Shown piece after piece: positions 43,581 to 54,854 of a stretch of DNA of 64,000 bases. Source of the stretch: Triticum aestivum (Eukaryota > Streptophyta > Magnoliopsida > Poales > Poaceae). Positions within the stretch are counted from its first letter, which is position 1. Each line of letters begins with the position of its first letter. The position numbers and the translations under genes are program-made. Under the pieces are notes generated by a model. The model made no database searches. It saw only the letters and a program-made list of their open reading frames with translations, and was not told the origin of the DNA. The stretch spans positions 437,326,201 to 437,390,200 of the forward strand of contig NC_057801.1 in NCBI RefSeq assembly GCF_018294505.1, in the 5' to 3' direction.

Positions 43581-46500
43581 TTACCCCTCCTGTGGAGGGC
43601 TGGAAGGTGCAACGAACTCGTCCAGGTCAATTCCATCTGCGATCCGAGTGGCATCGGCGATGAAGGTCTCCATGAAGGATTGGAAGTCATGCTTCTTGGT
43701 ATTGGCCACCTTGAGAGCCGTCAGCTTGTCCTCTCGCGCGTCCTTGCAGTGAACATGGACCAGAGACAGAGCAACGTCGGCACCGCACCTGGCAGAAGAC
43801 TTCTTCCATTCTTGCACTCAACTTGGAACTTCGTTCAGTCGAGTCATCAGAGACTCAAGGTCATTCTGAAGTGTTTCTCCTGGCCAGAGTGTCGTGTCTA
43901 TGCGCGACGTTGCAACCTTCAGTCTTGCGAGATAGTCGACCATAGCAGCAACGCGAGACTCGAGTCGGAGCACGTTCATGGCGGCTTCATCCTTCACAGA
44001 AGAGTTGATGGGATCTAGGCTCGTCTCTAGTCGACCAGTCTCTTCCTCAAAGTTCTGGCAGAATTCTGTAGACACAACCCAAAGTTAAGGCAGCAGTTTG
44101 GCGGTAAGTCCATAATTAAAAGCCTGCCGGACACAAGAGGTTACCTTCAAGCATGAGGAATAGCTTCTTGGCGAGTCCTGCCAGATAAGCCTCCAGATCA
44201 TTCTTCTTTCCCGCCAATTCACTGGCCTTGTCATTCAGGGCTATCTTGTCGTTCTTCAGTCGAATGACCTCTTTGTTGGCCATGTCAAGAGCAGCTTTCA
44301 GACTGGTATTCTCCTCTTCAAGTTTGCTGATTGAAGACAGCTTTTCTTCTGTGAGTTTGGTCTTCTCTGAAGCTGCTTTCTGTGCCTCAGCGAGGTCAAG
44401 ATCCTTCTTCTTCAGAGAATCCCTCAGTTTATCTGCAAAATCACAGTGAGATCAGACTCAGGATTGGACAATAAACAAAGGTAGTCGTCAAGGTTCTCAC
44501 CAAACATACCTTTTGCCTCCTCCTTCGCCTTCATGAAGTTCTCCTGGACAAGCTTCAGATCAAGTTCAAGCTGGATATGCTTGTTCTCCAATTCAGTATA
44601 ATGAGCTGCAAGCTCGCAAGATTTCTGCGAAGGATCAATCGACAAACGTCAAAAATAGGTCACTTCCGAGTGACTAAGAGAAAAATCATAGTATTTCTAA
44701 GACTACAGCCGAATCAAAAATTCAACTGTAGTCTCGGGGACTACACCCAGTGGGTGCACTCAGCGTGCCCCCACTAGTTCTATCAGCTAGAGTCGATCAG
44801 TCGACCAAAAAAGACAGAAAGGCTAACCACCAGTAGTTAGCCACAGTTTCAAAAAAAAGAGGTGCTCTTCAGACCGTAGTCGACTGCCAGCAGTCGACCA
44901 CGGTCTCGGGGACTACACCCAGTGGGTGCACTCAGTGTGCCCCCACCGGTTCTATGATTCCATTCAACCAGATCGAGTGAGAAAAAAGTTTAAGACATAA
45001 AGACTATGGTCGACTGCCGGCAGTCCACCATAGCCTTGGGGACTACACCCAGTGGGTGCACTCAGCTTGCCCCCACCAATCCATATATTCAATCGACACA
45101 CCCAGTGGGTGTACGACAGATACTAATATTTTCAGAAAAGTTTTCAGATATCATATCCTAATAGAACATGCGGTGATTGACTATCCTGAACATTGCTCTG
45201 AAGGGCTGAACTGGCATCGTAAGCTGCTAGACTGGCGTCTCAGATCGCCTTCACTTGCTCCATCATGACCCCCCGCCTGGCGTATGGCTTCTTTAGCAGC
45301 GCTTGCTTGGTCCTCTGGGACGTGGTGGGTGGAGAAAAGGGAAGGCAGATCAGCACTCAACGACAAAGGGCGAGCACTTGTCAGCGGCACCACAAAGGAT
45401 ACGGTAGCCCGAGTGACGTTGTCCCCCTCCGCAACCAACGTCTCAGGTGCTGATACGACCTGATCTGTCTCGCCAGCAGACGCCCTCCTGTTCCTCCTCT
45501 GCCTCAGTGGTTCCTCGTCATCAGCATCAGGAAGATCAATGATGATATTAGGTGGAGCTGCAGAAAAGATTCAAAGTTAAAAATGAAGATTCTACCAACT
45601 GAAAACGAAACTACGAGGGTCCTACCAGGATTGGAAGTGACAGCATCCTCCATTTCTTGATCTTCAGGTCTGGTCGAGGTATCAGAAGTAGCAGCACTGC
45701 AGTTTCAAAAATCAGTCGGTCAACGAACGAATCGACCAAGAGTAAATCCATGTGAAACAAGAAGACACAAGTTATGCCATTACCCGGAAATAGTGGGAAT
45801 CACCATCTTCATCTTTGGCAAGGCCTTCGTCAGCTTTGATGATGCCGCTCGGGATTGCTTCGGTGCTTTCTTAGTTGGTGCCGGGGAGGTCGTCCGAGGA
45901 CGCTTGGTCGACTGCACAACAGGCACGGCTCCCTTGCCGCGCTCGACTGCAGGATCATGGACAAGCTTGGATCGTCTTTCGGAACGGGGAGGCTGGACTT
46001 CCTCCTCCTCTTCCTCCTCCTCTTCCTCGTCAGAGCCAGCGTCTTCATCACCCTCCTCGCCATCCAATTCCCACTCCTCCTGACTTTCACCTCCGCTTCC
46101 TTCCTCCTCTTCGGTCTGAACTTGCGCCCCATTGGGCATCAAATACAACTCAGTAGTGATCTGGAAGGCAACAAAACAAGACGAAGGTCAATCGACCGAT
46201 TTGCAGTAAAACAGAATGAATGAAACAGGATCACAATCAGAGATAAGTGGTCGTACCTTGTCTGGTTCGTAAGTATGGTCGAGTGGTGGGATCCTCCTAG
46301 GCCCACGAGGGTTATCTTTGTCCCCTGTGATGGCAGTCATCCACCTTTCCAGTGTGGCATCGTTGACCGCCTCTGGATGGACCCGAGTGGTGTCTTCAGT
46401 ACCACCGTACAACAACATCGGGTGGCCTCGGTATTGGAGTGGCTGAATACACCGTCGAAGGAAAACCTCCAGAAGATCCATGCCAGTCACTCCGTCCCGA

Positions 46501-47252
46501 ATGAGCTGGACTACACGTTCCATCAACATTTTAACCTAAACCTTCTCCTCCGGGAGCACCTTCAGACAAGATGGCTTGTTCACTCGGTCCATGGAGAACA
46601 GAGGGAGGCCAGTCGACTGCCCTGGTGTCGACTCGTCTTGGCAGTAGAACCAGGTCGACTACCACCCTCTAACTGACTCGGGAAGGGTCATGGCTGGAAA
46701 GGCACTCTTACTCCTCATCTGGACCCCAAGACCCCCACACATCTGGATTACTTGGGTCTTCTCATCATTCAGACTAGCCTTTTTCACCGTATGAGAACGA
46801 CAAGTGAATATGTGCTTGAAGAGGCCCCAGTGCGGCCGACAACCCAAGAAGTTTTCGCACAAAGACACGAAAGCGGAGAGATAGGCAATGGAGTTGGGTG
46901 TGAAGTGATGAAGTTGTGCCCCAAAGAAGTTCAGAAACCCTCGAAAGAAAAGATTCGGCGGCAGAGAGAACCCGCGATCGATATGGGTGGCTAAGAGGAC
47001 ACACTCACCATCCTGTGGCTGCGGTTGCCACTCCGTCCCCGGAAGTCTTGCTGACCCATGGGAGATCAGCCCTTCATTGGCCAGGTCATCGAGATCCTTC
47101 TGGGTGATGGTCGAGCGGATCCAATCCCCCTGGATCCAACCTTGCGGCAGGCTGGACCGCAACGAGGATCCACCCCGACTGGTCGCTCTCCCCTTCGCCT
47201 TCGCCGACACCTTCTTCACCCGCTCCAAAGCCGCCGTCTTCTCCTTTACCAT
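43581..47252 (-). pseudogene. Antisense spliced gene of the Gypsy element (Transposase_28-like, acidic and coiled-coil regions)
   Basis: Minus strand, between pol and the 3' LTR. The first exon (from 47252) holds LFFRGFLNFFGAQLHHFTPN and SIAYLSAFVSLCENFLGCRP, the Transposase_28-type motif also seen in the element at 24865-34480. Stops TAG 46659-46661 and TAG 46536-46538 interrupt the same frame, which continues LMERVVQLIRDGVTGMDLLE to a donor at PDKV (CAAG/GTACGA, ~46254). The next exon (acceptor CCTTCCAG, ~46162) is an E/D run followed by a basic stretch. Donor CCGG/GTAATG is near 45784. Later exons (44645-44424, 44075-43581) are coiled coil, with TGA 43818-43820. Function unknown. Confidence 0.7.
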
Positions 47253-47373
47253 TGTCGCCGACGAGGCAGGCGCGGAGCAGCGGCACTGAGCAAGTGGCGA
47301 GCGCAGTAGATGAATCTGAAGGCAGGGAGGGGAAAATGGGGGCGCACTGTTTAAAAAACCTCCGCTCGGCGCC

Positions 47374-47385
47374 TTATATGGAGTC
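47374..47385 (-). promoter_or_regulatory. Possible promoter of the antisense gene
   Basis: Minus strand CCATATAAGGCG lies about 125 bp upstream of the antisense start. TATA-like, separate from the LTR promoters. Confidence 0.4.
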
Positions 47386-47802
47386 GCTTCCGAGTGGCTG
47401 ACTGGTAGGCCCGGGCAATCCTGTCAAATCCTGCAATAGTCGCGCATGCGGTACGTGGCGAAAAAGGCGGCGCGGAGATCGAGGCGTCTCTGCCTTATCC
47501 CATCCGAGTACCGCGGTCTTCTCCGCTTCGCGCACTTCCCGAAATCCGGATCCCGCTAAATCCGTTAACAGCAGAGCAACTTGTCAGACAACAGATTTCC
47601 TATGATCCGTCGCTCGGAAATCTCCAAGTTCACAAAGTTCACTCGACGGATGAAAAGAATGGATCAAGGCGACAGAAAGAAAAGTTGACACCATCACTAA
47701 GAAGCCATTGATCCAGAGTGAGACACACTCGCAACACAAAAAGCAGGTCGGAAAGATTATCAACTCCTTCCTCACTCAAACCTCGATCCATTCGGGGGCT
47801 AA
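47386..47802. other. Region between antisense promoter and 3' LTR
   Basis: No gene. Ends in ATTCGGGGGCTAA, the polypurine-tract position before the LTR. Confidence 0.4.
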
Positions 47803-48328
47803 TGATGAAGTCATGTACCTAGGGTAGGGTCATGAACCTGACCAAGGTACCTCCCCAAGGACATCTTTAGAAGAAACTCCCTTCCAGTCGACCTGGAAAG
47901 ATTCCACTCGACGGACTCGAAGACACTCGACCATGAAGACTCACTCGACCACCAGGAGTTCAAGAGCCATTCTGTATCCAAACGGTCTGTAATTAAGTAG
48001 TCTTTATGGTCATGATGACACTTTATGTAAGGCGTTACCAGTAACGCCAGGCCTTAATGTACTTTAAACCCTCCGCTACGTGGGCTGGTTGGGATCCTGG
48101 CAGACTCTATATAAGCCACCCCCCTCCACTGGCAGAAGGGTTCGCACCCGTGTAACTCATATGCATATAATCCAGTCGACCGCCTCCGGGCTCCGAGACG
48201 TAGGGCTGTTACCTCCTCAGAGAAGGGCATGAACTCGTAAATCCCTTGCGTATACAACTACTCCATAGCTAGGATCTTGCCTCTCCATACCTACCCCCCA
48301 TTCTACTGTCAGTCTTAGTACCACGACA
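47803..48328 (+). repeat. 3' LTR, 526 bp
   Basis: About 97% identical to 35236-35761; followed by CTACT. Confidence 0.95.
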
Positions 48329-48719
48329 CTACTCTTATAAAAAAACAGAGCTGGTGATGATGGTGTGCCTACCATCCTGCAATATAGGCCGTCCGATTTA
48401 TATCTGACGGATAGGAAGGAAACTATGGCAATTTTGCAAAAAGATACCCACACCCCTCTCCACATTTGCAAATAAGGCATTCCCTCGTTCATCCTTTTCC
48501 CCCAAAAGATAAACTACTCGTACAAATGCATATTGATGTTCCATGCAACGCATGGGCATCTTGCTAGTCTCGAGAAAGATGAGAGATAAGATGAGGAGGA
48601 GTGGGGCGTGGTGTTGACTAGTGGTCGGACTAGGCAGAGGCATGGGGATGGACGGCACCGACAGGGGCCACCATGCTAGATTTTTCCAAAGACTTCCTTT
48701 TTTAATTGCTCAGCAATGA

Positions 48720-48903
48720 GGTTGTGGGAGATAAGGATGAACGAGGCAAGGACTTATCTGTAAATGTGGAGAGAGGTGCGAGTATATTTTGTAAAGTTGT
48801 CATAGTTTGCTTTCTATCTGTCAGATATAGATCGGACGGTCTATATTACAAGATGGCAGGCGCGCCATCATCAACAACTCGGGTTTTTATATAACAGTAG
48901 AGA
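48720..48903. repeat. Inverted partial copy of the MITE-like element
   Basis: The reverse complement of about 48725-48900 matches 48334-48505 at roughly 80-85%, e.g. TGATGATGG and CCGTCCGAT...ATATCTGACGGATA phrases and CTCTCCACATTTGCA. The two copies lie head to head around a ~215-bp spacer. Confidence 0.75.
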
Positions 48904-48923
48904 CTAGGGAGTACTAGTAAGGA

Positions 48924-49643
48924 CACCATCTACTGCTTCATGTGCTACTCCTGCGCTTCATTCGGCGGGCGCAACGTCCCCTACAGCCACTCCCTCCTGT
49001 GCTCCATTCGGCGGTCGCGACGTCCCCTACAGCCACTTGCAAGGTGCCCTATGTCTACAAGAGTTTCGGCTGCGAGAGGCACATCGACCAGCACTCGCTG
49101 GTGGAGCCTAGTTCCAGATGCGCACACGCGCCCTGTTACTGCTATGAGTGCACGGCACCTTTTGAGGGCTCGCCGGCGAGCCTCGTGCATCACCTCATGG
49201 CACCGTCCGTCACTGGCTACTGGCCCGCGGTGGTGAACATCAAGTACGAGATGTGCTACCAGTTCGCTGCACTAGAGTCGCTGGAGGATCACTGCCGCCT
49301 GCTAGTCGCGGAGGAGGACGGCAGCGTCTTCCTCTTGGCCGTGGGCACCGGCAAGGCCCGCACAGGTCGCCACCCCGTCTCTGTAGTGTTCGTCAGGGGC
49401 AACGCCGCTGACGCTGACACGAGGTTGGTATATGGGTACATGCTCATTGTTACTGCCCCTTCGAGGTACGAGGGTGCCCACGCCGCCTCCAGCACACTAA
49501 CTGGGACTATGCCGAGCTGCTCCATTCCCGGCAATGTGGACATGGAAGACGCCTGGTATGATTTTCACTCCAAGATGGTGCACAGGGACTCCAAGGAGGT
49601 TCACCTGGTCATATGCATTACCAAGTCAAATGTTCATCATTAG
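48924..49643 (+). pseudogene. SINA-type E3 ubiquitin ligase, 5'-truncated
   Basis: The frame open to TAG 49641 has the SIAH zinc-finger order: KVPYVYKSFGCERHIDQH, then RCAHAPCYCYECTAPFEGSP and LVHHLMAPS. The substrate-binding (TRAF-like) part follows (RLLVAEEDGSVFLLAVGTGK, RHPVSVVFVRGNAADAD). SINA ligases ubiquitinate target proteins. The usual VPC cysteine is Y here, so one zinc ligand is lost. Upstream, in another frame, DTIYCFMCYSCASFGG looks like the tail of the RING. The rest of the RING is absent because MITE sequence begins at ~48903. A 46-bp duplication (48948-49036) shifts frame between the two parts. Family assignment is good; function is very unlikely. Confidence 0.65.
48948..49036. 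repeat. 46-bp tandem duplication inside the SINA remnant
   Basis: CATTCGGCGGGCGCAACGTC and CATTCGGCGGTCGCGACGTC, both followed by CCCTACAGCCAC, 46 bp apart. The length is not a multiple of three. Confidence 0.9.
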
Positions 49644-49926
49644 TCTTCGCTCAATGTAATCCATTGTCTAAGCATGTGGAGACTTCTTATTGATATAGTA
49701 TAGAACCTTCCATGCATGATCTTGCTCTATTAGAGTATCGCGCTTGAATAAAAGTGTATCCATTTATGGTTTAGTCTAGAATCTTCCATGTATTCTTTTG
49801 CTCCATTAGAGTTCTCGCTTGCCATTTATGACATTAATTGAGAATTTCTACTACAGTAATGCTGAAAGACTTATGATGAACCATTTCTTACATCTCCTTT
49901 GCCCCCTTCCAAGTCATCCTGATTTA
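49644..49926 (+). other. 3' flank of the SINA remnant with an ~86-bp duplication
   Basis: TAGTATAGAACCTTCCATGC (49697) and TAGTCTAGAATCTTCCATGT (49783) start two imperfect copies. AATAAAAG at 49746 may be a polyadenylation signal. Confidence 0.45.
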
Positions 49927-49948
49927 ATCCCTCTGTCTAGGTGTATAA

Positions 49949-50228
49949 GAGCATGGTTAATACTTAATAGTATAACCAACTATTGACTATAAGAAAGTGA
50001 CATGTAATCTATAGCCAACAGGTATAACAATTAGCTATAAGTATGTGCTACTTTATTAATACATGGCCCACTTTCCACTCTCACATAGTGCCTAGGAGCA
50101 CGTGTTGCGGCTGGCTCTTGCATGAGAGCCCGCTTACATTCTCTTTCCTATCCTCTCTCCTCCAACTAACATTAGAAGTATTACTTCACTTTTTACAGCC
50201 TGCTGACTGTACCTTATTGTACTCGCTC
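49949..50228. mobile_element. Tourist-type (PIF/Harbinger) MITE, 280 bp
   Basis: Begins GAGCATGGTTAATACTTAAT and ends GTACTCGCTC, flanked by TAA (49946-49948 and 50229-50231), the Harbinger target duplication. Contains the inner repeat TATAGCCAAC/GACTATAAG. Confidence 0.8.
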
Positions 50229-50465
50229 TAAGTTACCTTACGAAAACCAAATAATCCTAAAACACTTAGGCTCGGTGCATTAACTCCCACCTCATTTCTT
50301 GTTTCTTGACATATCAACCAATAAGAGATGTGGGGCGTGCATGTTTTCAATCACTCAAGACTACCAAACATGACATGTTGTGGTTAGTTCATTGCATGCA
50401 ATGCTATTAGTTAGCAAACAAACATTAAGTTCTCTCGTATTCCCCTCATTCTTGGTCACGGTACA

Positions 50466-52045
50466 TGATGTTGGCTTGAACTACGTCGGTATTTCCCCAA
50501 ATAGGAAGGGATGATGCAGCACAACAACTGTAGGTATTTCCCTCAGTGATGAGACCAAGGTTATCGAACCAGTAGGAGAATCACGCAACACTACGTGAAG
50601 GCACCTACACACAAATAACAAATACTCGCAACCTGACGTGTTAAGGGGGTTGTCAACCCCTTTCGGGCAGCGGTGCCAAAGATAGGCAAACTGATGTGAG
50701 AGAGTTTTAAATATTGATAGATCGAACGCCAAATAAAATAAAGTGCAGCAAGGTATTTTTGTATTTTTGGTTTAATAGATATGAAAATAAAAGCACAGGA
50801 AAATAGATCGCAAAGGCAAATATAACGAAGAAGAGAACCGGGGGCCGTAGGTTTCACTAGTGGCTTCTCTCGAGAAAAATAGCAAACGGTGGGTGCACAA
50901 ATTACTGTTGGGTAATTGTTAGAACTTTAAATAATCATGATGATATCCAGGAAATGATCATTATATAGGCATCACGTCCAAGATTAGTAGACCGACTCCT
51001 GCCTGCATCTACTACTATTACTCCACACATCGACCGCTATCCAGCATGCATCTAGTGTATTAAGTTCATGGAAAAATGGAGTAATGCAATGAGAACGATG
51101 ACATGATGTAGACAAGATCTATTTATGTAGAAATAGATCCCATCATTTTATCCATAGTAGCAACGATACATACGTGTCGGTTCCCTTTCTGTCACTGGGA
51201 TCAAGCACCGTAAGATCGAACCCACTACAAAGCACATATTCCCACTTCAAGATAAATAGATCAAGTTGGCCAAACAAAACCAAAATATCGGACAAAAAAT
51301 ATGAGGCTGTAAGTAATCATGCATATAAGAGATCAAAGAAGACTCAAATAACTTTTATGGATAAAAAGATAGATCTGATCATAAAGTCAAAGTTCATCGG
51401 ATCTCAACAAACACACCGCAAAAAGAGTTACATCATATGGATCTCCAAGAGACCATTATATTGAGAACCAAACGAGAGAGAGGAAGCCGTCTAGCTACTA
51501 ACTACGGACCCATAGGTCTACAAAGAACTACTCACGCATCATCGGAGAGGCACCAATGGACATGATGCACCCCTCCGTGATGGTGTTCAGATTGGATATG
51601 GTGGTTCTGGAACTTGCGGCGGCTGGAATTGATTTTCGTTGACTCCCCTAGGGTTTCTAGAATATTGGGGTATTTATAGAGCAAAGAGGCAGTTCAGTGG
51701 GCACCCGAGGTGGGCACAACCCACCTGGCGCGCCTGGGCCTCCAGGCGCTCCCTGGTGGGTTGTACTCCCCTCGGAGCACCCCCTAGGTGCTTCTCTGGC
51801 CCACTGGATGTCTTCTTGTCTAAAACAAATCCACAAAAAGTTTCGCTGCGTTTGGACTCCCTTTGGTATTGATTTGTTGCGATGTAAAAAACATGCAAAA
51901 AACAGCAACATGCACTTGCCACTATGTCAATAGGTTAGAACCAAAAATGATATAAAATGACTATAAAATGATTATAAAATATCCAAGAATGATAATATAA
52001 CAGCATGGAACAATCCAAAATTATAGATACGTTGGATATGTATCA
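50466..52045 (-). repeat. 3' LTR, 1580 bp
   Basis: Minus strand starts TGATACATATCCAACGTATC at 52045 and ends CCAACATCA at 50466. TATA box TATTTATAG (plus) at 51671-51679. Confidence 0.8.
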
Positions 52046-53294
52046 GCATCCCCAAGCTTAATTCCTGCTCGTCCTCGAGTAGGTAAATGATAAAAATAGA
52101 ACTTTTGATGTGGAATGGTGCCTAACATGTCATATCATATTCTTTTCTTTATAGCATGGACATGTGGACTTTTATATGGTTCAAAGCAATAGTCTAGTTT
52201 TGACATTAGACTTAAATTCTCAAGCATATCAACAAGCAACCACGTCTTTCAAAATATCAACGCTAAAATAAGTTATCCCTAGCCCATCATGCTCAATCAT
52301 TGATCCATTCATGAAACACACTCGCATATTAGCTACACCCAATGCTCAAGTATGATCATAGCACCTCCTAGTTGGTGCTTTATAAGAGAAGATGGAGACT
52401 CAAATTAAAAATAAAAATTGCATAAAGTAAAAGAAAGGCCCTTCATGGAGGGAAGTAGGGATTTGTAGAGGTGCTAGAGCTCAAAGAGAAAAACTTAGAG
52501 ATAAAAACAATTTGGGAGGCATACTTTTCCCACCAATGAAAATGACTTAGAGTTCCCCACACTTTCCATGCTAGATATATCATAGGCGGTTCCCAAACAA
52601 AAATTAAAGTTTATTCCTTTTTCCACCATACTTTCACTTTCCATGGCTAGCTGAATCCACGGTTGCCCTCCATACCAACACTTTCCAAGGAATTTATTAT
52701 TTGACAACACAAAGTAAATTCATTTTTCATTTTGGGACTGGGCATCCCTGAACCCTTTGCCTTACTCTCGTGCAATGACAAGTGAATAAACACTCATGTT
52801 GAGAATAACACATCTAGCATGGAAAATATTGGCCACCCCTCACTGCCTTGCGAGCGGTACGAGCACACAAAAGAGAATTTTATTTTGAAAATTAGATATG
52901 GCACATACAAATTTGCTTACAACGTCAAAAGAATACTACATATAGGTAGATATAGTGGACTCATGTGGCAAAACTGGTTTAAAGGATTTTGGATGCACAA
53001 GTAGTGATCATACTTAGTGCAAAATGAAGGCTAGCAAAAGATTGAGAAGCGACCAACCAAGAAATGAATAATCTCGTAAGCGAGCATTAAGCAAAATTAA
53101 CACCAAATAATGCACCACAAGTAGGATATAATTTCATTGCATGACTATTGACTTTCGTGCTTGCATAGGGAATCACAAACCTTAATACCAATACTCTTAC
53201 TAAAGAACAATTACTCATCAACATGACTCACATATCTCATCATCATATCTCAAAACTATTACAAGGAATCAAGTTTATTTTGTCCAATGATCTT
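52046..53294 (-). other. Internal non-coding region next to the 3' LTR
   Basis: Begins (plus) GCATCCCCAAGCTTAATTCC, the polypurine tract read in reverse, followed by CTCGTCCTCGAGTAGG. AT-rich; no coding frame. Confidence 0.65.
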
Positions 53295-54854
53295 TGATGT
53301 CTACTACGCAACTCTATTCTTAATAGACACGTGTTGGGCCTCCAAGCACAGACTTTTGTAGGACAGTAGCAATTTTCCCTCAAGTGGATGACCTAATGTT
53401 CATCAATCCATGGGACGTGTAGGATGAAGATGGTCTCTCTCAAACGACCCTGCAACCAAATACAAGAAATCTCTTGTGTCCCCAACACACCCAATACAAG
53501 GTAAATTGTATAAGTGCACTAGTTCGGCGAAGAGATGGTGATAAAAGTGTAATATCGATGGTAGAAATATATTTTTATAATCTGATTAAATAAAAACAGC
53601 AAGGTAGCAAATAGTAAACAGGCACAAAAATAGTGTTGCAATGCTTAAAAATGAGGCCTAGGGTCCGTACTTTCACTAGTGCAACCTCTCAACAATGCTA
53701 ACATAGTTGGATCATATGATTATCCCTCAAAGTGCAATAAAGAATCACTCTCGAGTTCCTATTAGCGGAGAACAAAATATAGGAATTGCTTGTAGGGCAC
53801 GAAACTACCTCAAAGTTGTTCTTTCCGTTCGATCTATTCAAGAGTTCGTACTTAAATAACGCAAACCTATTTTTTCCGTTTGATCTATCCTAGAGTTTGT
53901 ACTAGAATAACACCAAAGCAAATTCATATTCATAATACTCAATCCACACAAAGAACTATAAAGATACCCCAAGTTTCCGTCGGAGAAAAACATGCATCAA
54001 CCCCTATGCATAGATTACCCCAATATCACTGCAGGAATCCGCGAGTTGAATGCCATAACACATATCAAGTGAATCAATAGGATACATCACTGTCACCTCA
54101 AGTATTCATATTTCAAGACATATATCATGTGTACTCATCTCTGAATATTCAATCCGACAAGACAAAACTTTGAAGGGTAAAGATTCAATTCATCATAAGA
54201 AGAGTATAGAGGGGAGAAACATCATATGATCCAACTATATTAACAAAGCCCATGATATAGATCATGAGAGAGAGAGAGAGATCAAACACATAGCTACTGG
54301 TACAAACCCTCAGCCCCGAGGGTGGACTACCCCCTTCTCGTCGTGGTGGCTGCCGAGATGATGAAGATGGCCACCGGAGATGATTCCCCCCTCCGGCAGG
54401 GTGCCGGAACGGGATCCCGATTGCTTTTCGGTGGCTACAGAGGCTTGCGGTGGCGGAACTTCTGATCTAGGTCTACCCCGAAGGGTTTCGAAATATTTGG
54501 GAATTTATAGTGCAAAGAAGGGGTATGGGAGGCCACCGAGGTGGGCACAACCCACCTGGGCGCGCCAGGGCTGGGTTGTGCCCCCCTCGGGGCACCCCCT
54601 AGGTGCATCTCAGACCCATTGGGTTCCTTCTGGTCTAGAAAAAATCACCGTAAAATTTCCTTGCGCTTGGAATCCGTTTGATATTGATTTTCTGCGATGT
54701 AAAAAACAAGCAAAATACAGCAACTGGCACTGGGTCAATATGTTAGTCCCAAAAAATGATATAGAGTTAATATAAAATGATTGTAAAACACCCAAGAATG
54801 ATAAAATAACAACATGAATACTTCATAAATTATAGATACGTTGGAGACGTATCA
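53295..54854 (-). repeat. Solo LTR of another Gypsy family, 1560 bp
   Basis: TGATGTCTACTACGC (plus, 53295) to GTTGGAGACGTATCA (54854), flanked by perfect ATCTT duplications (53290-53294, 54855-54859). No internal region, so it arose by recombination between two LTRs of one inserted element. Contains (GA)n near 54268. Confidence 0.9.

Larger units (their letters stand above)
35236..48328 (+). mobile_element. Complete Gypsy LTR retrotransposon with full pol and antisense gene
   Basis: LTRs of 526 bp each (35236-35761, 47803-48328), flanked by the perfect duplication CTACT (35231-35235, 48329-48333). Order: gag, protease, RT, RNase H, integrase, minisatellite arrays, antisense gene, 3' LTR. All pol catalytic motifs are present, but at least ten in-frame stops and two frameshifts silence it. 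The LTRs differ at 16 substitutions and 2 single-base indels (~3%), giving about 1.2 million years at 1.3e-8/site/year. The family is of the large Triticeae Gypsy type; not named. Confidence 0.95.
35062..48568. mobile_element. Small inverted-repeat DNA transposon (MITE-like), split by a Gypsy element
   Basis: Left end ACTAGCAAGATGCCCGTGC (35062). Right end, inverted, ACTAGCAAGATGCCCATGC (48568). The terminal repeats stay similar for about 45 bp, through GGAACATCAA and ATGCATTT. Without the 13.1-kb Gypsy insertion the element is about 410 bp. No clear flanking target duplication was found, so the superfamily is left open. Confidence 0.7.
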
